Shown: positions 59,097 through 64,000 of the stretch, one piece after another
How positions within the stretch are numbered: position 1 is the stretch's first letter
Layout: each line of letters opens with the position of its first letter
From: Salinibacter sp. 10B
GTDB taxonomy: Bacteria > Bacteroidota > Rhodothermia > Rhodothermales > Salinibacteraceae
DNA length: 64,000 bases
Reading direction: 5' to 3'
NCBI RefSeq assembly: GCF_002954405.1
Contig: NZ_MQWC01000004.1
Coordinates: 3,886,613 to 3,950,612 of the forward strand
Notes under the pieces: generated by a model
The model's database searches: none
What the model was told of the DNA's origin: nothing
The model's input: only the letters and a program-made list of their open reading frames with translations
Program-made: the position numbers and the translations under genes

Positions 59097-60608
59097 ATGA
59101 TCGACTCCACACTCCCGACCCAGATCGACCCGCTCGGGGCCCGCACCGAGCGACAGCAGCGGCTGGAGGCGCTACGGTCGCAGTTCACCGGCCTCGATAC
59201 GGAGTATCCGCTGGCCGACGACACGACGGCCCGCCGCATCTATCTCGACAGTGCGGCCTCCAATCTGCGTCTCACGGTGGCCGACGACGTGGTGCGCCGT
59301 GCGCTCCGACACTACGCCAACACCCATTCGCAGCTGCACTTCGGGGCGCGGGTGATGACGCACCTCTACCACCGGGCGCACGAGATTGTGGGCGACTTTG
59401 TGGATGCCTCCGACGACTACACCGTTATTTTCAACGGGAGCGGCGTCACCGGCGGCCTCAACCGCACTGCGCGCGTGCTGGCCGAGCGGCGGCCCGAGCG
59501 GGACCTCGTCATCACCACGATGATGGAGCACCACGCCAACGACCTGCCTCATCGCAAGCACGTGGGCGAGGTCGTGCACGTCCCGCTGGAGAAGGACCCG
59601 GACGGGGAGGCGGGACGCGTGGACATGGCGGCGCTCCGGGCAGCCATTCAGGAGCACGCCGATCGGCTCAACTACGTGGCTGTGACGGCCGCCTCCAACG
59701 TGACGGGTGTCATCAATCCGGTGCACAAGATTGCGAGCATGGCACACGAGGTGGGGGCGCTGTGCGTCGTGGACGCCGCGCAGTCGGCCGCCCACCTGCC
59801 GTTCAGCGTACAGGGCGGAGCCGAGGACGAAGCGATCGACGTTCTGTGCATGAGCGGGCACAAAATCTACGCGCCGGGCAGCCCGGGCGCCATTGTGGCC
59901 CGGAAGGCACTTTTCGAGGGACTGGAGCCGCAAGAGGTGGGTGGCGGCATCGTGAATCGGGTCGAGACGGATCGGTATGAGATCATGGAGGAGCTGCCGG
60001 AGCGGGAGGAGGCCGGCACGCCCAACTTGCCGGGCGCCCTGCGGCTGGCCGCCACGCTCTACCTGCTCGGGCGGATCGGGATGGACGTGATTGAGGAGGA
60101 CGAGCGCACGCTCACGCAGTACGCGCTGGAACGATTCGAAGCCATCGACGGGCTCCAAATCTACGGCTCGCATCGCCTGGAGGTGGCCGATCGGATCGGC
60201 GTGATCACGTTCAATCTCGACGACCTTCCCCATGGACTCGTGACCGCTGCGCTCAACGACTACTTCGGCATTGCCGTGCGGAACGAGTGCTTCTGCGCGC
60301 AGCCGTTTGTGCGGGAGCTGCTGGGCCGAACGGGCGGAGAAGGGGCCTCCTCCACCGAAGGGGAATGCGCGCCTGACTCGCAGCCGGGCATGGTCCGCGT
60401 CTCGTTTGGGCTCTACAACACGAAGGAGGATGTGGACGCCGCTGCCGACGCCCTGGCCGACATTGCGGCCCGGCCCGACGAGTATCGGGCCCAGTACCGC
60501 CCGCTTCTCAACGGCAGTGGCGATTGGACGCACCGCACGTTCGAGTATCCGCCGGAAGAGGCCTTTTCGATGGAGGACGAGATCGACGATTGGCTCCGCT
60601 CTGCGTAA
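59097..60608 (+). CDS. Class V aminotransferase / cysteine desulfurase-like protein
   Basis: 503 residues, longer than SufS (about 400). Fold-type I PLP features: RRIYLDSAASNLRLTVADDV, SQLHFGARVMTHLYHRAHEI, VIFNGSGVTGGLNRTARVLA, MMEHHANDLPHRK, CVVDAAQSAAHLPFSVQG, and the PLP lysine in DVLCMSGHKIYAPGSPGAIV. A Cys-containing loop, AVRNECFCAQPFVRELLG, sits where desulfurases keep their catalytic Cys. The substrate may be cysteine or another amino acid. No suf genes are adjacent. The 25-residue C-terminal acidic tail is specific to this protein. Confidence 0.88.
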   Translation: MIDSTLPTQIDPLGARTERQQRLEALRSQFTGLDTEYPLADDTTARRIYLDSAASNLRLTVADDVVRRALRHYANTHSQLHFGARVMTHLYHRAHEIVGDFVDASDDYTVIFNGSGVTGGLNRTARVLAERRPERDLVITTMMEHHANDLPHRKHVGEVVHVPLEKDPDGEAGRVDMAALRAAIQEHADRLNYVAVTAASNVTGVINPVHKIASMAHEVGALCVVDAAQSAAHLPFSVQGGAEDEAIDVLCMSGHKIYAPGSPGAIVARKALFEGLEPQEVGGGIVNRVETDRYEIMEELPEREEAGTPNLPGALRLAATLYLLGRIGMDVIEEDERTLTQYALERFEAIDGLQIYGSHRLEVADRIGVITFNLDDLPHGLVTAALNDYFGIAVRNECFCAQPFVRELLGRTGGEGASSTEGECAPDSQPGMVRVSFGLYNTKEDVDAAADALADIAARPDEYRAQYRPLLNGSGDWTHRTFEYPPEEAFSMEDEIDDWLRSA

Positions 60609-61038
60609 TTTCTTGGAGCTGGAGTATCGAGGAATTCAGGGCTGATGTTTTCGGGTTAGGAAGAAGAAGCGTCAGTGATCGGTTTCTGCTCCCCGGCCTG
60701 AAAACTCAGGCGCCCGGTCGGCGGCGACGGCAAGATGTCTCTGCTGCGCGTTCTTGTTTGAGCGGAAGCGAGATTACCGGTCTGAGATCGGTTGACGCGC
60801 AGAGTCTTGCCGGAGCAGGGAATCTGGGATTCCCAGCGTCAGCCTGAGTTTTCACAGCCTTGATCTTTTTGGCTCATTTTTCCATCAAGGCAAAAATGAA
60901 CATCAAATCATTAGTGATGGGTCCAACCGTTGCCGAACGCTTATCTGATTTCTAAAAGAACGTGGGAGACGCACATCTTTGAAAAAGGGCACGAAGACGC
61001 ATAATCGAACATTGGCATTAGGAGATAATACTGACCGA
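60609..61038. other. Intergenic region with a palindromic element
   Basis: About 430 bases without a gene. The main content is the 156-base nested inverted-repeat element at 60699-60854. The rest is AT-rich towards the next gene, where its promoter is expected. Confidence 0.45.
60699..60854. repeat. MITE-like palindromic element, 156 bp
   Basis: Outer arms are perfect: TGAAAACTCAGGC (60699-60711) and its reverse complement (60842-60854). Inside are CGGCAAGA (60728-60735) with TCTTGCCG (60805-60812), extended by CTCTG and CGCG blocks. A perfect hairpin GGGAATC-TGG-GATTCCC sits at 60818-60834. The element lacks a coding frame and looks like a small non-autonomous transposon or a structured intergenic repeat. 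Confidence 0.65.
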
Positions 61039-64000
61039 ATGACGCCCAGCATTCTCGTCGAGCAGTTGAATCGGCTGCGGGACACCCATCCGCGCGCCCC
61101 GCTCGTCGTCTTCGTTCCTCGTACACAGCTGGGACATGCCCTCGAAACAGCCCTCGCCCGACACCGCGGCGGATGGGAGGGGCTGCAGTTTCAGATCCCC
61201 CGGCACTACGCCGAAGCGGTTGCCCAGATCGATGTTTTGACGTCCGGGCGACACGAGGCACCAGTGGAAGCACACCTGTTTCGCACGGCCCGCATTCTCC
61301 AGGAGCGCCCCCAACAGAAGACGGACAGCCTGCCGGGCTGGCACCTGCTTGCCTCCACGGTCGCACGCGCGATCGACACGCTTCGAGAGGGTGATGTGTC
61401 TGTCGAGGCCATTCGGCAACGGGCCACAGCGCCCGACGCGTCGGAGACGCTCGGCATCGTGGCCGATTGCTATGAGCAGTACAGGGAAGAGTTGGAGGCA
61501 CGCGATCTCTATGATGACGCGACCGTCTACCAGTGGGCCACGGAGCGCGTGCAGGCCGGAGACGCGCCGGGCGTGGAGGACACGGTGTACGCCGTTGCGG
61601 GCGCCGCTGAACTTTCGGAGCACGCGGCGCAGTTTCTGAAGGCCCTTCAGGCACACGCGAAGGACGTTCTGCGCCTTGGGGTCGACGGTTCAGGCCCCGC
61701 GGCGATGGCGCCCCCGGAGACGGCCGCGGCACGGTTCGGCAATGTAGACGTGGTGCCCGTCTCGACTGCGGAGGATGAAGCGGAGACGGTCGACGATCGC
61801 TTCGTACGGGCCGTGGGCGCCACGAACGAGGTGAAGGCCGTCATTCGGGATCTTCTGGAGGACGGGGTTGCCTTCGACGACGCGACGATTGCCTATGCGA
61901 GCTCACAGCCGTACGCGAGCCTGATTGCGGATGAGGCTGAGCGGGCCGGCATCCCCATCACGATGGGCACCGGCCTTCCGGCGGAGCAGACCCGCACGGG
62001 GCGGGCGCTGCGCGGGCTCTACGAGTGGGTGCGTGAGAACTACGATCCGGCGATTCTCATCCGGATGCTGCGCGAGCGGCTCCTGCGGACGGATCGCTGG
62101 CTCGATCGCGAAATTGACGACTCTGATGAGGGCAATCTGCCGAGCCTACGTCCGCACGAGGCGGCGACGCTTCTGGCCGGCCGATCCTACGAATCCGGTC
62201 GGGACGGGCTGCTCGGCGGCCTTCAATCGGCGATTTCCTCTGTGAAGAAGAAATCGGAGGAACGGGCCGATTGCACCCTAACGGATCGGGAAGAGCGGCG
62301 CCTGGAGCGACGTCGGTTGCTGGCCGGATACCTGAAGGCGCTCGTGGAATTGGTGCCGCGCGAGGGCGACGTGCGGATGCTAGCAGAGAACAGTTGCACG
62401 TTTCTTCAGACGTTCGGTCCGTTGGATCCTGTAGAAGATGTGGCGGAGGAGGAGCGCACGCTCGACGAGGCGGCCCGCCAGCTCCTCTACGATCGCCTCA
62501 CCCGACTCAGCGAGATGGAGGTTTCGTGCGAGGCGTCGGATCGTCAATTGGCCGCGATGATGGGGCGGTGGCTCGACGAGCAGGCCGTGCAGGCGCAGCG
62601 CCCTCGCCCCGGCCACGTGCACGTCCTGCCGCTCGAAAGCGCCGGCTACAGCGACCGGTCGCACTTGTCCGTCGTGGGGCTCGATGGCACCACCTTCGCC
62701 GCGCCCATGGTGGACAACGGCATGCTGCAGGACGCCGACCGGCGCGCCCTGGTGGAGTCGCTTACGACTGTTGCGGAGGAGACCCGTCCCACCACGCCCG
62801 CCGACGATGCCCTGTGGCGGGCCGCCTGTGCTCTGGAACGACACCGTGGGCCCACGGCCTACTACACGCGCATCTTCGATGTCGAGGCCGGGGAGGAGCG
62901 GGATCCGTCGTCGCTCTTTCTGCAGAAAGAAAGTGAGGCGCTTGCGGGCCAATCGGATGACGACAAACAGGAAGCGTCCCGCACGGTTGGCCTCATCCCG
63001 GCCGCTGACGGCATCGCGATTGCTGATCGCGACCGGTGGCTGTCGTCGTATCGTCGGGGACGTCAGCGCACAGAGGCGTTGGCCGACGAGGAGACCTCGG
63101 CCCGCGATCGGCTGGAGGCAGAGCATCCGTGGATTGTAGACGGTGAGGCGGCCCGGCAGGCGCGGCAGTCCGACCGCTATACCGTCCATGACGGACTCTT
63201 GCCCGCAGCCGACTATCCGGAGCTTGATTTCTTTGGGGACGATGAGCGACCCGTGTCGGCCTCGCGGCTCGAAACCCTCGCCGAGGCGCCGTACGTCTAC
63301 TTCCTGAAATACGTTCTCGGCGTGCGATCCCTCGATGAACCCGCGATCAACGACGATCCGTGGTTCAACCCGCTGCGGAAGGGCACGCTCCTCCACGCGA
63401 TCTACGAGCAGTTCATGGAGGACTTAAAGGGAGAGCCCCCTTCTGCTGAAGATCTCGGAGATCTGATGGAAATCGTCGAAGAGAAGTTGGAGAAAGAGAT
63501 GGAAGAATCTGCGGCTCCATCCGAGGTTGCAAAGCAATCGGCGCTGCGAGCGCTCCGTCGCAACGCGAAGCTCTTCCTCCGCGCCGAGATCGAGCACGGA
63601 GAGAACTACGCCCCTGATGGGTTCGAATGGGGCTTCGGCTTTCCGCCGCATCGTCGCGAGGATCAGGACCACGACACTCCCGCTCGTCTGACGGTCGACG
63701 ATCGATCGCTGCAGCTTCGTGGCCGCATTGATCGGGTGGATCGCAATCGCGAGACTGGGAATCTTGTGGCCTGGGACTACAAGACCGGCGGCACGTCGTC
63801 CTACGACGAAAGCGACCCGCTGCAGGACGGCAAAACGCTCCAGTGGGCGCTCTATGCCTACGCGCTGGAGGCCCTGTGGGGCGAGACCGTGGAGGCCTCG
63901 GGGTACTTCTTTGCGACGGCGGCGGAGGTGGGCCGTCGGATGACCGCGTCTCCCGATGCACACCGGACGGCGGTGAATCGTCTTCTGTCGCGGCTGGGGG
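61039..64000 (+). CDS. AddB-like PD-(D/E)XK nuclease/helicase-like protein (partial)
   Basis: The frame runs open from the ATG at 61039 to the window end (at least 987 residues), so the C-terminus is missing. The N-terminal two thirds resemble an inactivated UvrD/REP-like helicase as in AddB/RexB. It starts MTPSILVEQLNRLRDTHPRA and later reads FDDATIAYASSQPYASLIAD. The C-terminal nuclease domain shows LLHAIYEQFMEDL, LQLRGRIDRVDRNRETGNLV, AWDYKTGGTSSYDESDPLQD and LQWALYAYALEAL, with the metal-binding Asp, Asp and Lys. It probably pairs with an AddA-like helicase for double-strand break end processing. The AddA partner is not in this window. Confidence 0.9.
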   Translation, partial: MTPSILVEQLNRLRDTHPRAPLVVFVPRTQLGHALETALARHRGGWEGLQFQIPRHYAEAVAQIDVLTSGRHEAPVEAHLFRTARILQERPQQKTDSLPGWHLLASTVARAIDTLREGDVSVEAIRQRATAPDASETLGIVADCYEQYREELEARDLYDDATVYQWATERVQAGDAPGVEDTVYAVAGAAELSEHAAQFLKALQAHAKDVLRLGVDGSGPAAMAPPETAAARFGNVDVVPVSTAEDEAETVDDRFVRAVGATNEVKAVIRDLLEDGVAFDDATIAYASSQPYASLIADEAERAGIPITMGTGLPAEQTRTGRALRGLYEWVRENYDPAILIRMLRERLLRTDRWLDREIDDSDEGNLPSLRPHEAATLLAGRSYESGRDGLLGGLQSAISSVKKKSEERADCTLTDREERRLERRRLLAGYLKALVELVPREGDVRMLAENSCTFLQTFGPLDPVEDVAEEERTLDEAARQLLYDRLTRLSEMEVSCEASDRQLAAMMGRWLDEQAVQAQRPRPGHVHVLPLESAGYSDRSHLSVVGLDGTTFAAPMVDNGMLQDADRRALVESLTTVAEETRPTTPADDALWRAACALERHRGPTAYYTRIFDVEAGEERDPSSLFLQKESEALAGQSDDDKQEASRTVGLIPAADGIAIADRDRWLSSYRRGRQRTEALADEETSARDRLEAEHPWIVDGEAARQARQSDRYTVHDGLLPAADYPELDFFGDDERPVSASRLETLAEAPYVYFLKYVLGVRSLDEPAINDDPWFNPLRKGTLLHAIYEQFMEDLKGEPPSAEDLGDLMEIVEEKLEKEMEESAAPSEVAKQSALRALRRNAKLFLRAEIEHGENYAPDGFEWGFGFPPHRREDQDHDTPARLTVDDRSLQLRGRIDRVDRNRETGNLVAWDYKTGGTSSYDESDPLQDGKTLQWALYAYALEALWGETVEASGYFFATAAEVGRRMTASPDAHRTAVNRLLSRLG

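Noticed and set aside
58781-59980. Plus-strand 399-codon frame overlapping the start of the class V aminotransferase
   Set aside because: After 59097 it is the alternate frame of the real gene. Before that it is Arg/Gly-rich with no recognisable domain.
59172-60533. Minus-strand 453-codon frame opposite the class V aminotransferase
   Set aside because: It is a shadow of the PLP enzyme on the plus strand. The high GC third positions keep the reverse frame open.

Overview
The window is about 64 kb of GC-rich bacterial chromosome. It probably comes from a halophilic member of the Rhodothermota/Bacteroidota, close to Salinibacter. This is inferred from acidic protein composition (many Asp/Glu-rich, Lys-poor proteins), a type IX secretion sorting domain, Tat-exported enzymes, a planctomycete/Rhodothermota-style pairing of an ECF sigma factor with a TPR-bearing Ser/Thr kinase, and families typical of that lineage (NnrS-like and DUF2249 proteins, ABC permease/M1 peptidase fusions). 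No rRNA or other marker is present, so the assignment is an inference.

Layout. 1-2.3 kb: tail of a class II DNA photolyase, then small membrane and hypothetical proteins. 2.6-5.1 kb: an envelope-stress (phage-shock-like) cluster with a YbjN/CesT-like protein, PspA, a DUF4178 protein with a PspC domain nested inside it, and a J-like protein whose HPD motif reads HQD. 5.2-8.3 kb: SpeD, a DUF1648 protein, an ArsR regulator with a visible operator, and a Tat alkaline phosphatase with a tandem repeat upstream. 9.2-21 kb: a nitric-oxide/iron-sulfur island with an azurin-like Tat lipoprotein, Ric, two tandem four-helix His-containing membrane proteins, three DUF2249 proteins, a DUF59 Fe-S factor, a SufR-like regulator, ferredoxin, OsmC, a CopD-like protein, DUF3565 and an NnrS-like protein. 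MmgE/PrpD and a phosphosulfolactate-synthase-like gene follow. Five AT-rich upstream sites in the island share a core TTARTTRG(C/G). No nitrite or NO reductase is present, but the C-terminal tail of a cytochrome oxidase subunit I survives as a fragment.

21-25 kb: Ser/Thr kinase with TPRs and its ECF sigma factor. 25.6-33 kb: exported surface proteins and lipoproteins (beta-helix, PD40 propeller, FG-GAP-like propeller with a T9SS tail). 33-38.6 kb (minus strand): a K+ channel with a separate RCK protein, threonine aldolase, MtgA, GreA and an NlpC/P60 lipoprotein. 38.8-41.5 kb: bacilliredoxin, a membrane protein with an M15/DUF5715-like end, and a GH18 chitinase.

41.5-47 kb: a LolD/MacB-type ATPase and its FtsX-like permease lie on the same strand but are separated by about 2.2 kb. 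That insert holds a decayed DUF433/DUF5615 toxin-antitoxin pair and an IS110-family transposase. 47.4-54.8 kb: ABC ATPase, a 1224-residue ABC permease/M1 peptidase fusion, a serine hydrolase and a DUF4097-like protein. 55-64 kb: tRNA-Met with terminator, GatA, TatA, adenosine deaminase, a class V aminotransferase, a MITE-like palindromic element and the start of an AddB-like PD-(D/E)XK nuclease that runs off the end of the window.
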